Assembly (NCBI RefSeq): GCF_000980815.1
Contig: NZ_CP011311.1
Coordinates: forward strand, 62,001 to 126,000
From: Corynebacterium camporealensis
GTDB taxonomy: Bacteria > Actinomycetota > Actinomycetes > Mycobacteriales > Mycobacteriaceae
DNA length: 64,000 nt
Direction: 5' to 3'
The position numbers were made by a program, and so were the translations under genes. Within the stretch, counting starts at the first letter, position 1. Each line of letters begins with the position of its first letter. Below the pieces are notes generated by a model. It was given only the letters and a program-made list of their open reading frames with translations. It was not told the DNA's origin and ran no database searches. This document shows, one piece after another, positions 39,853 through 49,902 of this stretch.

Positions 39853-42800
39853 CGGTTTTCGCGCCAGTCCTCAGGGCGGATCTTCATCTCGGATTCCTTC
39901 CACCAACCGCTGCGGGTGATTTCCTCGTGGTTGATGTCGGCAGGAACCGGGGCATCGCCCTGGGAGTTGGTGCGCAGCTCATACTTTTCAATAGAGCCCC
40001 AGTCGCGCGCCCAATCGTTGTTGAGGTAGCTCGGGATCTCGTAGGAGTAGTTCACTGCTTCTGCCGTGGACATCGCACCGCCACCGTCGAAGGACTGGAA
40101 GGTGGTCAGCATGGACTCCGCGGAGGCATCCGGCAGGACGCGGTACTCCGGAATTTCGGTCACACCAGCGAAGTGGTCGAAGGTGCGCTGGCACGGGAAC
40201 TGTAGTGCCACAGACCAGTCCAGGAGAGCCGGGGTTTCGGAATCGAACTGGTTGTTGATGGTATCCAGCTCCGGAACACGCGGTGGGGTAAAGGCCAGCC
40301 AGTCGTCTTCGAAGGTGGAGTCATCGACGGCCACGAGGCGTACGACGTTGGCGTCGTCTGGTAGCTCATCGAGCGGGTAGCGCAGGTTGCGCCACTGTGG
40401 GGTGGCGCCGACATCGGAAAGCTCTGCTTCACCGGTGTTGGAAACCTCGCCGTCCTCGCCGAGGGTGCCGTACTCCAGGGTCAGCTCCAGGCCATCCTGC
40501 TCGACGCCATTGACGTCGTGGTGGTAGATATCGCCGGCGGCAGAGACGGCAAGCACCGGGGTGTTCTCGCGCTCTTCCGGCAGGTGGTACCACTGCGTGG
40601 TGACCTCGGAAGTACCGCGCTGGCCTTCGAAGTCAGAGCCCAAGACCGGGACCTTGGTGTAGTCCAGGTTGAAAGGCAGCTGACGGTTGGAACCGTTGAC
40701 GCCGAGGGTCTCACGCACACCGCCGGCCGAGGTGTTCTCGGTCTGCTCGGCAGCGGCATCCGGGGCAGGCTCGTTGCTTTCCACACCGTCGTTGGTGGTG
40801 CGGCTAGCAGCGGTTTCGTTGCCGCCTCCACCACCAGTGGTATTCGCAATGGCGCCTACCGATGCAGAGTTCATGTTCTCCGGCTCAATGGATTCCGGGA
40901 TGAAGTTCGGGTCGAAGCCGTTGAAGTTCTCCTCTGGGTTAATCAGAGATTCGCCCAGCTCGCCCTCGACGGGCTCGAGGAAGGAGTCGTTGGTGTTGGT
41001 TTCGATGAGGGTGGCATCGGCAAGCGAGCAGCGGTTACCCGCCAGGGTGGCCAAGTTGCCCTTACCGACGGAGTAGGAATCAGACTGCTCGATAAAGCCC
41101 TTGGCGAAGGACGCGCACGAGAACGCCACGATGAGCGCACAGGACACCGCAATCGGTGCCGAAACCACGCCGGCCCAGCGGGAGACGCGGGCGGCTTCTT
41201 CTTCCTGGAAGTCTTCCGCGTGGTCGGTCTCAGCAGCGCGGCGGGCGCGGTAGTTGTGCACCAGCGACTGCACGACGCCGATGGCGACCAGGACCAGGCC
41301 AATGGCCAGAACCACGGTGGCTGCTTCGATGCCCTTGTACTGGACGGTGCGATCCCACCACGGAATACCGAAGGAGGAGACGTACCACCAAGCGTTCCAG
41401 CCAGCCAGGGAGAAGGCCATGAGCAGGACGACGGAGGCAATGGCAAAGGTGCGGGCACGCGGGGAGCGCAGCGCCAACTGCGAGAGCACGACCGCACCGA
41501 GTGCGGCGATGACACCTGCGACACCGGCGTAGATACCAAAGTGGTGGGTCCACTTGGTCGGGGTGAACAGCAGGAAGAACATCGACAGGGCTACGAACAG
41601 CAGCATGCGCTGAGTCGGGCCGTGGTTGGTGCCCAGCATGCGGCGATCGCGCAGGTAGGCGTAGATGATGAGCACCAGGCAGAAGAGCATGGTGAACATC
41701 GCAAAGCGACGCGTCAGCGAGCCATCCACGGACTCCTGGAAGAGGGTGGAGTAGCGAGCGTATTCCTCATACCACGGCATCGATGGGCCCACGGTGGAGC
41801 GCACGCGGGTGGATTCCATGACTGAGGCGAAGGTCTGATCACCAAAGGCCAAGGTGAGAATGGCCGTACCGACGGCCAGGAAAGGCGCGACCATGGTCAG
41901 CCAGCCGGTGGCACCGCCGCCCATGGCGGGTACGCGCTCGTTGAAGAAACCAAACAGGCGCGGCAGGCAGACCAGGAAGACACCGACGGCGAAGAGGCCC
42001 GTCGGGCCGGCGCCCAGGGTGATCGTGGCTGCCAGCGTGCCGATGGCCGCAGGCAGCAAGCGGCGCGTGGCGATGGAGCGTTCAAAGGAGGCCCAGGTAA
42101 AGATGACGCCGAACGCGACGATGGGCTCTGGGCGGGTGCCGTTGTTGTACGGCAGCCAGAAGGCCAGGAACATCATCGCGGCAGTCCAGTGGGCCACGCG
42201 GCGCTCATCGATGATGGCACCAAAGCGCGGGAGAATCTCGCGCGAGAGGATGAACCAGATGAGAATGCCTGCAATCAGCGACGGCAGGCGCACGAAGGCC
42301 GAGGAGGCCGAAATCTGGGCCAGGAAAGCAATGATGTCGTAGAAAGGCGAACCGAAAGGTGCCTCTGGTACGCCGTACCAGCGGTAGTAGTTCGCCATGT
42401 AGGTCGCGTTTTCAGAGACCCGACCCATGGTGAAAATGAAGCCGTCATCGGAGGTGTTCGCACCGAAGATGTACCAAAAGCCCAGCACGGCAGCGACCAC
42501 GCCATCCAGCGGGCGAATCTGCTTCCAGGTGGCTGGCATAAAGCCGGGCTTTTGTCCGTCGAGGCGGTCCATGCGCCACAGGCAGAACAAGCTGGCCAGC
42601 ATCATGATGAGACCGAGAATCATCACCATGGACTTCAGCACGGTCGGTTCCGAGGTAAAGCGGGAGTTGACTTCGACGTCGACGCTGAGGCCGGCATCGA
42701 CAAGCGCTTGGGCATCTGCGCCCTCGTCGAGCTCGGTGTAAACACCGGTGACCTGCGGGCGGAGATCGTCGTCGGATTCTTCGCTAAAGCTGCCGACCTC

Positions 42801-43271
42801 GACGGTGGTTTCGTCGCCGTCGGAGTGGAAGCGCAGGACATCGTCGGGCTCGAGCTCGTCGACCTCTTCCGGGCTTAAGCTCAGCAGCACCTCATCCAGG
42901 GAGGATACGGACAGCCCGTCCTCACCGGCGCGGACGAACATGCCGCGGTTGGAGGCTTCCTTGGACTCAGGTGGAATGGAGCCGTAGAGCAGGTCCTGGC
43001 CCTCGCGCAGATCGTCGACAGCCGAGACCGGGATGTTGACGTCCAGTTTCTCCGGCGCGACGGAAATCAGCGGGGCATTAATGGATTGCAGTGAGTCATC
43101 CTGCGGCCAGCTAAACGACGACTGGGTCTGATTAACCGGCAGCAGCGGGGTCGCCACAAAACACACAAAGCCCAACAGACCAGTGATGATGGCCGCTAGG
43201 CGCAGCCACTTCGGACTGGTGGCTATGCGGGGCTGGGACTCTCGATTTCGGACAGGAACGCTAATTGACAC
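39849..43271 (-). CDS. emb: Arabinosyltransferase Emb
   Basis: 1140 residues, the length of the single corynebacterial Emb and of mycobacterial EmbA/B/C. It has an N-terminal membrane helix, an extracytoplasmic domain (about 40-210), then the GT-C membrane core with the catalytic Asp pair in FGANTSDDGFIFTMGRV, about 13 membrane segments in all, and a large C-terminal carbohydrate-binding domain ending EDWRENR. A Gly-rich Thr/Asn linker (TTGGGGGNETAAS) lies in the C-terminal domain. It adds arabinofuranose from decaprenyl-phosphoryl-arabinose to arabinan outside the membrane and is the ethambutol target. Its donor is made by the nearby dprE1/dprE2 products. Confidence 0.95.
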   Translation of the reverse strand: MSISVPVRNRESQPRIATSPKWLRLAAIITGLLGFVCFVATPLLPVNQTQSSFSWPQDDSLQSINAPLISVAPEKLDVNIPVSAVDDLREGQDLLYGSIPPESKEASNRGMFVRAGEDGLSVSSLDEVLLSLSPEEVDELEPDDVLRFHSDGDETTVEVGSFSEESDDDLRPQVTGVYTELDEGADAQALVDAGLSVDVEVNSRFTSEPTVLKSMVMILGLIMMLASLFCLWRMDRLDGQKPGFMPATWKQIRPLDGVVAAVLGFWYIFGANTSDDGFIFTMGRVSENATYMANYYRWYGVPEAPFGSPFYDIIAFLAQISASSAFVRLPSLIAGILIWFILSREILPRFGAIIDERRVAHWTAAMMFLAFWLPYNNGTRPEPIVAFGVIFTWASFERSIATRRLLPAAIGTLAATITLGAGPTGLFAVGVFLVCLPRLFGFFNERVPAMGGGATGWLTMVAPFLAVGTAILTLAFGDQTFASVMESTRVRSTVGPSMPWYEEYARYSTLFQESVDGSLTRRFAMFTMLFCLVLIIYAYLRDRRMLGTNHGPTQRMLLFVALSMFFLLFTPTKWTHHFGIYAGVAGVIAALGAVVLSQLALRSPRARTFAIASVVLLMAFSLAGWNAWWYVSSFGIPWWDRTVQYKGIEAATVVLAIGLVLVAIGVVQSLVHNYRARRAAETDHAEDFQEEEAARVSRWAGVVSAPIAVSCALIVAFSCASFAKGFIEQSDSYSVGKGNLATLAGNRCSLADATLIETNTNDSFLEPVEGELGESLINPEENFNGFDPNFIPESIEPENMNSASVGAIANTTGGGGGNETAASRTTNDGVESNEPAPDAAAEQTENTSAGGVRETLGVNGSNRQLPFNLDYTKVPVLGSDFEGQRGTSEVTTQWYHLPEERENTPVLAVSAAGDIYHHDVNGVEQDGLELTLEYGTLGEDGEVSNTGEAELSDVGATPQWRNLRYPLDELPDDANVVRLVAVDDSTFEDDWLAFTPPRVPELDTINNQFDSETPALLDWSVALQFPCQRTFDHFAGVTEIPEYRVLPDASAESMLTTFQSFDGGGAMSTAEAVNYSYEIPSYLNNDWARDWGSIEKYELRTNSQGDAPVPADINHEEITRSGWWKESEMKIRPEDWRENR

Positions 43272-43335
43272 GCGAATAGTTTACGGTACCTGCCCGCATT
43301 CCCGGCACTCACCGGCCGGGCGGGAGTCGAAAGTG

Positions 43336-45300
43336 TTATTTATCGCGAATAGCAAGCACGAATGGCCCAACTTGCTCCAGGGTGAAGCCTTCCTCGAAGA
43401 CCTCCGGGTTGAAGAACACGGCGGTGTAGCGCACGTTCGGGTGATTCGGGTAGATGTCCTCGGCGAGGTGAAGCTTGAAGCCATCGCCCGGGTCTTCCAC
43501 ATCGCCGCGGAAGAGCAGAACGTCCGGGCCATTCCACTGGGTGGAATCAAGTGCCTCGCTGAACTCTTCTGGGGTTTGCTCCCACGAATCGGCAGCCCAG
43601 GTGCGAATCTGTTCGTTGCGGGTGGTGAACTCACCCAGCGGGTTGGCGTAGTGCGAGGTAAACGCGTTAAAGCCCCAGTAAGGGTTGTACGCCATGAATA
43701 GGTGCTCATCGGTGAGCACGGTGGTCTCGGTCGGCTCGTAACCGGCGGCATCGATAGCTGCGCGGATGTCCAGGTAATCGCGGGAGGAATCGCTGGTGTA
43801 GCGGTCGCCGCGCTCGCCGTAGCCATCGGTATCCATATAAGCGTGGTCGATGGCCTCTTCATTGGCTGCCGGAATCTGCTGCGCGTAGTAGATACCGCCC
43901 AGAGAGAGCACCATGACCAACACGACGGTGATCTGCTTGTTCAATCGGTTGCTGAAGCGGTCTGGGTAGAGCTTTTCGATGCCCACTAGGCGCAGCTCAG
44001 CCAGCGCCAAAATACCTGCGGTGGCCAGCTGGAGCACCACGATGACCTCCAAGCGGAAGCCCAGCAGGGTAGTACCGGCCAGGGTCATCGCCATGGAGGT
44101 GACAATCCAGATGTAGATGCCGAAGACCGAAAAGCCCAGCGCGCGGACTTCGCCGTCCTGCCAGCGCAGCACCAGGTAAATCAGGCCAATTAGGCACAGC
44201 AGGCCGATAACCGACACTGACAAGAAAGGTACGGGCAGCTGGGTGCCTTCCTTCGGCAGGAAGTGCTGGGCCACTGACTGTAGCGGCGCGTGGTGGCGGA
44301 TTGCTTCAATGAGGTAAGGGGCCCACGCAATCGCGGCAATGGCCAGCGAGCCCACACCGACGATGACCAGGCGCAACACCGGGCGCCAGTCGCGATCGAA
44401 AAGGGCCATCACAATCGCGATGAGGCTGACCACCAGCAGCGATACCGCGCCAGTAAACAGCGTGTAGAAGGTGGCGGAAATGCCGAGGTAGAGCGTGATG
44501 CCCAGCATCGCAAAGCGGGAGCCCGTAAAGGCATGGGCACACAGCACCGCAATGGCAGGCACGCCCATGGCGATGACGGCGGAGTAGGGCTCTTCGGCAG
44601 CCAGGGTGAGCGTGACCGCGGTGGTGGTCAGCGCAATGGCCGTGGCCACCGGCAGGGAACCAGTCAGGTGCTGCCACAGGGGCACGAGAATACAGCCGGC
44701 CACCGCGATGGATACCAGCGCCCAGGGCTGATAGCCCTCCCAGCCGGGAACACCCAGCAGGTTGGCCATGCGACCGCCTAGCCAGAACCAGCCCAGCGGG
44801 TAGAAGGTCGGCATGCCCTCGTAGTTCATATCCGCATAGCTCGCCGACTCCGTCGTGCGAGTGAGAAATTGCGTGCGGAAGGTCTGGTCGACCTGGATGC
44901 CATCGAGCCACAAACGCGTAGCTGACAGTGGAATGCCCACCGAGGCCAGCACCAACAGCGCCGGGGACATATAGGTAAAGGCGTAGGTCAGCCAGGTACG
45001 CCACTTCGGGCGCGGTTTAGCATCGGGATAAGAATCGCGCAGCCAGAAAATAGCCAGCACGCCGACGACCAGCATGGTCAGCACGATGCCCAAGGTGGCG
45101 AGGGCACGGGTGACCAGGGAGGTACTAAAGGCAGGCAGGTCGACGCTGCGGAAGACCAACCAGCCCAGCACAGTAATAAAGCCGCCCCCGAGGGCGGCTG
45201 CGCCGATACCGAGCAGAGCTTGTGTGCGCGGAAGCCGGTCCACCTTGTATTCGGTGGTGAGGTCTGCGCGGATCGGCGACTGATATGCGGTGCTAGTCAT
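43336..45300 (-). CDS. aftA: Galactan 5-O-arabinofuranosyltransferase AftA
   Basis: 654 residues, GT-C fold with about 11 membrane segments and a C-terminal extracytoplasmic domain from about residue 470. The early loop DGIQVDQTFRTQFLTR carries the acidic residues expected for the GT-C active site, and MPTFYPLGWFWLGGR follows. AftA transfers the first arabinofuranose from decaprenyl-phosphoryl-arabinose onto galactan. It lies upstream of emb on the same strand, as in mycobacteria (Rv3792-Rv3793 order). Confidence 0.94.
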   Translation of the reverse strand: MTSTAYQSPIRADLTTEYKVDRLPRTQALLGIGAAALGGGFITVLGWLVFRSVDLPAFSTSLVTRALATLGIVLTMLVVGVLAIFWLRDSYPDAKPRPKWRTWLTYAFTYMSPALLVLASVGIPLSATRLWLDGIQVDQTFRTQFLTRTTESASYADMNYEGMPTFYPLGWFWLGGRMANLLGVPGWEGYQPWALVSIAVAGCILVPLWQHLTGSLPVATAIALTTTAVTLTLAAEEPYSAVIAMGVPAIAVLCAHAFTGSRFAMLGITLYLGISATFYTLFTGAVSLLVVSLIAIVMALFDRDWRPVLRLVIVGVGSLAIAAIAWAPYLIEAIRHHAPLQSVAQHFLPKEGTQLPVPFLSVSVIGLLCLIGLIYLVLRWQDGEVRALGFSVFGIYIWIVTSMAMTLAGTTLLGFRLEVIVVLQLATAGILALAELRLVGIEKLYPDRFSNRLNKQITVVLVMVLSLGGIYYAQQIPAANEEAIDHAYMDTDGYGERGDRYTSDSSRDYLDIRAAIDAAGYEPTETTVLTDEHLFMAYNPYWGFNAFTSHYANPLGEFTTRNEQIRTWAADSWEQTPEEFSEALDSTQWNGPDVLLFRGDVEDPGDGFKLHLAEDIYPNHPNVRYTAVFFNPEVFEEGFTLEQVGPFVLAIRDK

Positions 45301-45347
45301 GCCCTTTAGTTTCGCATAACTGCACGCGCCGTTGATAACAGGCGCGC

Positions 45348-46106
45348 CTAGAAGGGCAGCTTGCGGAAGATGGCCTGCGGAATGAACTTAAAGGCCAGCG
45401 ACACATAACGGAAGAGCGGATGAACAAAGATATTGTCCTTGCCTTCCAGCACAGCGGAAACGGTTGCCTCAGCGACATCCTTGACGTCCACGGTCAGCGG
45501 TGCCTCGCCGGCATCGGCAGACATCTTGGTGCGGACCTGGCCCGGGCGTACGACGAGCACGTGGGCACCAGAATCGCGCAGGGCTTCGTTCAGGTTGACG
45601 AAGAAACCATCGACACCGGCCTTGGACGCGCCGTAAACGAAGTTGGAACGGCGCACGCGCATACCCGCGACAGAGGACAGCGCGACGATGGTGCCGTGGC
45701 CTTGCTGGCGGAAACGCTGACCCAGCAGCACACCAACGGAGACCGGTGCGGTGTAGTTGGTCTGTGCCGAAGCTACAGCCTTGGCCTGGTCCTGCCAGAG
45801 TTCTTCCTGGTCACCTAAGGTGCCAAAGGCAACGACGGCAATGTCGACATCGCCGCGCTCCCAGACCTTGTCGATGAGCTCTGGGTGCTTATCGAACTCA
45901 AAAGCATCAAAGTCCAGTACCTCAACGTCGGCGCCCGCAGCCGCGAGCTTCTCACGTGCGGCATCGATACGCGGCGAGGATGCACGCGATGCCAAGGTGA
46001 CCTTGGCCGGACCGCGATGCAAGAACTCTTCTACGATGCCTAGACCAATTTCTGAGGTACCGCCCAGGAGCAAGATGTGCTGTGCCTGGCCTACTGCATT
46101 AAGCAT
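45348..46106 (-). CDS. dprE2: Decaprenylphosphoryl-2-keto-ribose reductase DprE2
   Basis: 252 residues, SDR fold. NAD-binding LLGGTSEIGLGI at the N-terminus, VAFGTLGDQEE, catalytic Ser in ALSSVAGMRVRRSNF, and Tyr/Lys in VYGASKAG. The C-terminal tail contains the membrane-associated segment LFRYVSLAFKFIPQAIFRKL. It reduces the keto intermediate made by DprE1 to decaprenyl-phosphoryl-arabinose, using NADH. It is 40 bp downstream of dprE1. Confidence 0.95.
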   Translation of the reverse strand: MLNAVGQAQHILLLGGTSEIGLGIVEEFLHRGPAKVTLASRASSPRIDAAREKLAAAGADVEVLDFDAFEFDKHPELIDKVWERGDVDIAVVAFGTLGDQEELWQDQAKAVASAQTNYTAPVSVGVLLGQRFRQQGHGTIVALSSVAGMRVRRSNFVYGASKAGVDGFFVNLNEALRDSGAHVLVVRPGQVRTKMSADAGEAPLTVDVKDVAEATVSAVLEGKDNIFVHPLFRYVSLAFKFIPQAIFRKLPF

Positions 46107-46146
46107 GTTCTACCTTTCTAAAAAGTTGAAAAATTCGACTGCGCTA

Positions 46147-47562
46147 TTAGCGCAGCTCCAGGCGACGCGACATATCGGAAGCAAAGACGCCGGTGGGGTC
46201 GATCTCATTGCGGGTCTGCAGCCAGCCTTCCAGGCCCGGGTACATCTGGTGGAAGTTTTCTGCAGAAGTACGCGATTCCTTAGCCAGGTACAGGCGGCCA
46301 CCGAATTCCATCACGCGGCGGTCCAGGTCATCCAGGAAAGCGCCCAGACCCGGGCGGATCGGGAAGTCCACGCAGACATTCCAACCCGGCATCGGATAGG
46401 ACAGCGGTGCACGGTTGCCCTCACCGAAGAGCTTGAACACGTTCAGCGCGGAGTAGTGACCGGAAGCCTGCATATCGCGGATGATCTGCTTGAAAGGCTC
46501 AACCGCTTCAGTCGGAACCACGAACTGATACTGCAAAAAGCCCTTGGAGCCATAGCCGCGGTTCCACTCACCAATCAGGTCGAGCGGCTGGTAGAACTGC
46601 GTCAAGTTCTTGACCTGGTTACGCGCCGGGGCGCCCATCATGTAGTAGGCCTCACCGATAGCGGATAAGGTCAGCTTGTTCATGGTCCAGGACGGGAAGA
46701 TATCCGGCACGGTCATCAGCTGCGGGGCGTTGAACTTCAACGGGTCCTTCGCCAGCTTCGGTGCCAGTTCCTCGAGCTGGTCCAGGGTGGCCAAGCTACC
46801 GCGGGAAATCGTCGAGCGGCCCAGCTTCGGCTCCGGGGAAATCACATCGAACCAGGCAGAAGAGTAGGTGTAGTTGTGCTCCGAGCCATCGGAGTGGAAT
46901 GCAATGGTCTCGTCCAGGTTGTCCGTGCGATCGGTATCCGCAATGAAGTAGGCGGTCTCCGTCTTGGTCATGCGGATCTTGGCACGCAGGATGATGCCGG
47001 TTAGACCCATGCCGCCCACGGTGGCCCAGAACAGGTCGCCGGATGGGTCATCGTCAGAGCCTTCTGGCTCGAGGTGGAGCACGCGGCCATCGGCAACCAG
47101 CAGCTCCATGGAGACCACATGGTCACCGAAAGAGCCTGCGGAGTGGTGATTCTTGCCGTGAATATCCGGACCAATGGCACCACCAATGGTGACCTGGCGA
47201 GTACCCGGCAGCACCGGAACCCACAGACCATAGGGGAGTGCCGCCTTCATCAGCTGGTCCAGGGTGACACCGCCATCCACATCGACCACAGCGGATTCTG
47301 GGTCAATGGAGTGGATCTTGTTTAGCGGCTGCATATCGATGACCAAACCGCCACCATTTTGTGCCGGGTCACCGTAGGAACGGCCCATGCCGCGGGCAAT
47401 CACGCCGCGGCGCAGGTGCGAGGGCTTATCCGCGTTGTCTTCAGCCACCTGGCTGACGGCCTTCTTGATGACCTCAACGTCCTCGGTGGCCAGCACGTGC
47501 GCAGTCGAGGGGGCAGTACGGCCCCAGCCGTGCAGGGATTTTTCAGTGGTGTGTAATTCCAT
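46147..47562 (-). CDS. dprE1: Decaprenylphosphoryl-beta-D-ribose 2-oxidase DprE1
   Basis: 471 residues from the ATG at 47562; the frame extends further but without support. FAD-linked oxidase fold with [19 protein letters not shown] binding [17 protein letters not shown], and the substrate Lys region [12 protein letters not shown]. Cys397 in [10 protein letters not shown] corresponds to Cys387 of the M. tuberculosis enzyme, the covalent target of benzothiazinone inhibitors, so sensitivity is predicted. It oxidises the 2'-hydroxyl of decaprenyl-phosphoryl-ribose. The enzyme faces the periplasm or cytosolic membrane surface with DprE2. Confidence 0.96.
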   Translation of the reverse strand: MELHTTEKSLHGWGRTAPSTAHVLATEDVEVIKKAVSQVAEDNADKPSHLRRGVIARGMGRSYGDPAQNGGGLVIDMQPLNKIHSIDPESAVVDVDGGVTLDQLMKAALPYGLWVPVLPGTRQVTIGGAIGPDIHGKNHHSAGSFGDHVVSMELLVADGRVLHLEPEGSDDDPSGDLFWATVGGMGLTGIILRAKIRMTKTETAYFIADTDRTDNLDETIAFHSDGSEHNYTYSSAWFDVISPEPKLGRSTISRGSLATLDQLEELAPKLAKDPLKFNAPQLMTVPDIFPSWTMNKLTLSAIGEAYYMMGAPARNQVKNLTQFYQPLDLIGEWNRGYGSKGFLQYQFVVPTEAVEPFKQIIRDMQASGHYSALNVFKLFGEGNRAPLSYPMPGWNVCVDFPIRPGLGAFLDDLDRRVMEFGGRLYLAKESRTSAENFHQMYPGLEGWLQTRNEIDPTGVFASDMSRRLELR

Positions 47563-47747
47563 CTCAGATTTCTTTGCTCGACGGATAGTTCGATCCTTCA
47601 GCCTACCGCCGCCACGGCTGTACCCGCGCAAGCACGACCGTGAGTTTGTCAACACCCAGGAACTACTCAGACTCCAGCACCGCCGACAACTCCGCCCACA
47701 GCCAACGCAGCGCTGATTCCTCAGCAGTTGCTGCAGGTACGCCGGGA

Positions 47748-48026
47748 CTAATACAAATCCATAATGTCGCGGATTTCGTCTGGCAGCTCTTCCTGGCTGG
47801 TGATTTCCGGGCCGTCGTACTCGCGCAAAATCTCATAAACCCTATTGCGCGAAGCAGAATCCAGAATCGGCAGCTCCTGGGCCATTAGGCGGGTCATGAA
47901 CCCATCCAGTGGGGCAGAGGTGTGCTCGGTGGCCATGAAGTGGCCGGTGCGCAGGTCATCGTCGCTGCGGTCATCTTGGGCTGCCTGCTGGGCCGGGGTG
48001 AGGTGCTCGTTCTTAGAGGAGTACAT
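47748..48026 (-). CDS. Conserved small acidic protein of unknown function
   Basis: 92 residues from the ATG at 48026 (the longer frame to 48071 would overlap the divergent gene start). It is hydrophilic and acidic, with a helical C-terminal half ([20 protein letters not shown], then [14 protein letters not shown]). No membrane segment, signal or Cys. I do not recognise the family. It lies between dprE1 and a divergent membrane-protein gene, so a cell-wall context is possible but unproven. Confidence 0.6.
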   Translation of the reverse strand: MYSSKNEHLTPAQQAAQDDRSDDDLRTGHFMATEHTSAPLDGFMTRLMAQELPILDSASRNRVYEILREYDGPEITSQEELPDEIRDIMDLY

Positions 48027-48060
48027 GCAGGAGATCTTAGCGCCGCTTAGAGTGGGATCT

Positions 48061-48498
48061 ATGACAAACAAGCAAGATAACTACGCCTTGGACGACACGC
48101 TCGAAGGCCGCATCACTCAAGCTGCCGCCCTGGGCGTGATGTTGTCCTACCCGGACTGGATCAAAAGTCCGACGACCCTGCGCGTGACCTATGGTCTTTC
48201 TTTCGCCGCTTTCGGTGCCCTGGTCGCTATCACCAATGCCCAAGACGAGGACGAAGTTGACGACGAAGCCGTCATCGAGCAAACCGCTGAGAACGAACCA
48301 CAGCAGTGGGCCGTGGCCATCGGCACCGTGCTTGCTGTCATCCTGGGCCTGCTGGTCGGTAGAAGGCTCGCTGCCAAGCTGGCAGAACGCATGCGCAAGG
48401 AAGGTTTCCCGAAGCCGTGGACCTTACTCGGCGCGCTCGGCGCAACCCTTATTTTCTGGCTCTCCGAAGCTGAGGCCCGCCGCCACGCCACGGCCTAG
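48061..48498 (+). CDS. Small membrane protein
   Basis: 145 residues from the ATG at 48061. Three hydrophobic segments lie at about 42-60, 84-104 and 119-133, with an acidic loop DEDEVDDEAVIEQTAEN between the first two. Family not recognised; it is probably a conserved corynebacterial membrane protein. The start lies 34 bp from the divergent ATG of the preceding gene, so both promoters share that space. Followed by the pRiA4b-like gene. Confidence 0.6.
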   Translation: MTNKQDNYALDDTLEGRITQAAALGVMLSYPDWIKSPTTLRVTYGLSFAAFGALVAITNAQDEDEVDDEAVIEQTAENEPQQWAVAIGTVLAVILGLLVGRRLAAKLAERMRKEGFPKPWTLLGALGATLIFWLSEAEARRHATA

Positions 48499-48526
48499 TT
48501 GGTCAAACATGCGTAGGGTGGAACCC

Positions 48527-49423
48527 ATGAACGCAGGGGTGACAGACATAGGCAGGGCGCGAGCCCGCCGTGAGAATGCCCCGATCACCTTGACGAGGGA
48601 ACCACTCACCATCATCTGCCAGGTGGCCAACGTGCGCTCCGATGCGGAGGTCCTGCGTCAGATCGGTTTCTCCGATGCACTGACCTTCGATGAGCTCCAC
48701 AACGTCATTGCCACCTGCTTTGGCTTCCCGGACGAAGATTCCCCCTGGCACTTCTATGAACATCGCGCCGCCCGCGGCGCCCGCATCGACCCGAAACACC
48801 AGGTCTCGGAGTTCCTGTGGAAAGAAGGCGACCAGATCGACTTCGTCTGGGGCCTGTGGGACTTCCAACTCGTTGTCGAAGAAATCTATCCCCGCGACGC
48901 CGGCACCCCGCGTGCCCTGTGCGTCGGCGGCGCCGGACGCCTCTTTGAGCACTTCGACATCACCGCCGTCAACGCCGAACTGACCGGCCAAGACACCATC
49001 GACGAAGTCTTATCCCAAGTCACCCGCCCCGCACGTCGGCTGATTGAGCGCTCCCAACTCTTCGACTTCGTGCCGCTGCTGCAAGCAATGGACTTCCAAC
49101 GCGTCGTCCGGCTCGCACCCGACGTAGTACAGAAGCTCAAGACCCTTCCTAAAGAAACCACCGCCGAAGGCGAAGACGCCTTCTGGTCCATGGCCTTAGG
49201 CTTAGCGTGCATGGGCGGTGCGGAAATGACCGACTCGGTTATTAAAACCACCATGTCCGCACTCGGCTGGGTCGACGATGACGGCAAGGACCTGACCGGC
49301 GATGGCATCCGCACACTCTGCAAGGATTCTCTTGCCGTTTTAGAGGAGATCGGCGCCTATGGCACCTCGCCTTTGGCACCTGTCGATCGCCTCGACATTT
49401 ACCGCGCGCTGTTACGCGGGTAG
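48527..49423 (+). CDS. pRiA4b ORF-3-like (IS1096 TnpR-related) domain protein
   Basis: 298 residues from the ATG at 48527, with GGTGG 6 nt upstream. The N-terminal domain (about 30-115) has the pattern LTFDELHNVIATCFGFPDEDSPWHFYEHR then VSEFLWKEGDQIDFVWGLWDFQL, as in the pRiA4b ORF-3 fold, which is found on plasmids and next to transposases but also in chromosomal genes. The C-terminal part is helical with no recognised motif. Function unknown. No transposase lies beside it, so it is probably a resident gene. Confidence 0.75.
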   Translation: MNAGVTDIGRARARRENAPITLTREPLTIICQVANVRSDAEVLRQIGFSDALTFDELHNVIATCFGFPDEDSPWHFYEHRAARGARIDPKHQVSEFLWKEGDQIDFVWGLWDFQLVVEEIYPRDAGTPRALCVGGAGRLFEHFDITAVNAELTGQDTIDEVLSQVTRPARRLIERSQLFDFVPLLQAMDFQRVVRLAPDVVQKLKTLPKETTAEGEDAFWSMALGLACMGGAEMTDSVIKTTMSALGWVDDDGKDLTGDGIRTLCKDSLAVLEEIGAYGTSPLAPVDRLDIYRALLRG

Positions 49424-49434
49424 TCTATTGAGCC

Positions 49435-49866
49435 GTGACTAATACCCATAACGATGTTGAGGTGCGCTCCTCCTCGCTGAAAACGCAGATGTCACGGTTT
49501 ATTGCCGTGGGCGTATTCACCGCAGCACTGGATTACAGCATCACCATGCTGCTGACCTACTTCGGCCTCCACCGCTCTGCGGCCAAGGCTGTCGGCTGGG
49601 TCTTCGGCACCATCGCGGCCTACCTGGCCAACGCGCGCTGGACCTTCGGCGCCAAAGTCGACGGCCGTACCGCCGTCACCGTCGGCATACTCTATGCCAC
49701 GACCTTCTTTGTGCAGAACGTCTTGTACTGGCTGCTCAACAACCCCCTGATCGCCTTAGGCCTGGAAGGCGGCTGGAAAGACACCGTCGCCTTCGTCATC
49801 GCCCAAGGCGTTGCCACCATCACTAACTTCGTCATCCAGCGCCTGTTCATCTTCAAAGCCAAGTAA
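49435..49866 (+). CDS. GtrA family membrane protein (first of two)
   Basis: 143 residues, GTG start, four membrane segments. Family signature pattern: RFIAVGVFTAALDYSITMLL, then GWVFGTIAAYLANARWTFG and GVATITNFVIQRLFIF. GtrA proteins move or assist lipid-linked sugars. In mycobacteria the homologue beside dprE1 (Rv3789) has been linked to decaprenyl-phosphoryl-arabinose translocation or arabinosyltransferase recruitment. The location beside the arabinan genes fits the same role. Confidence 0.88.
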   Translation: MTNTHNDVEVRSSSLKTQMSRFIAVGVFTAALDYSITMLLTYFGLHRSAAKAVGWVFGTIAAYLANARWTFGAKVDGRTAVTVGILYATTFFVQNVLYWLLNNPLIALGLEGGWKDTVAFVIAQGVATITNFVIQRLFIFKAK

Positions 49867-49902
49867 GAACTCAAACCAGCCAGCACATCCACAAAGGAAT
49901 CT

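Noticed and set aside
40518-41825. 435-codon open frame on the plus strand
   Set aside because: Antisense to emb with low-complexity translation.
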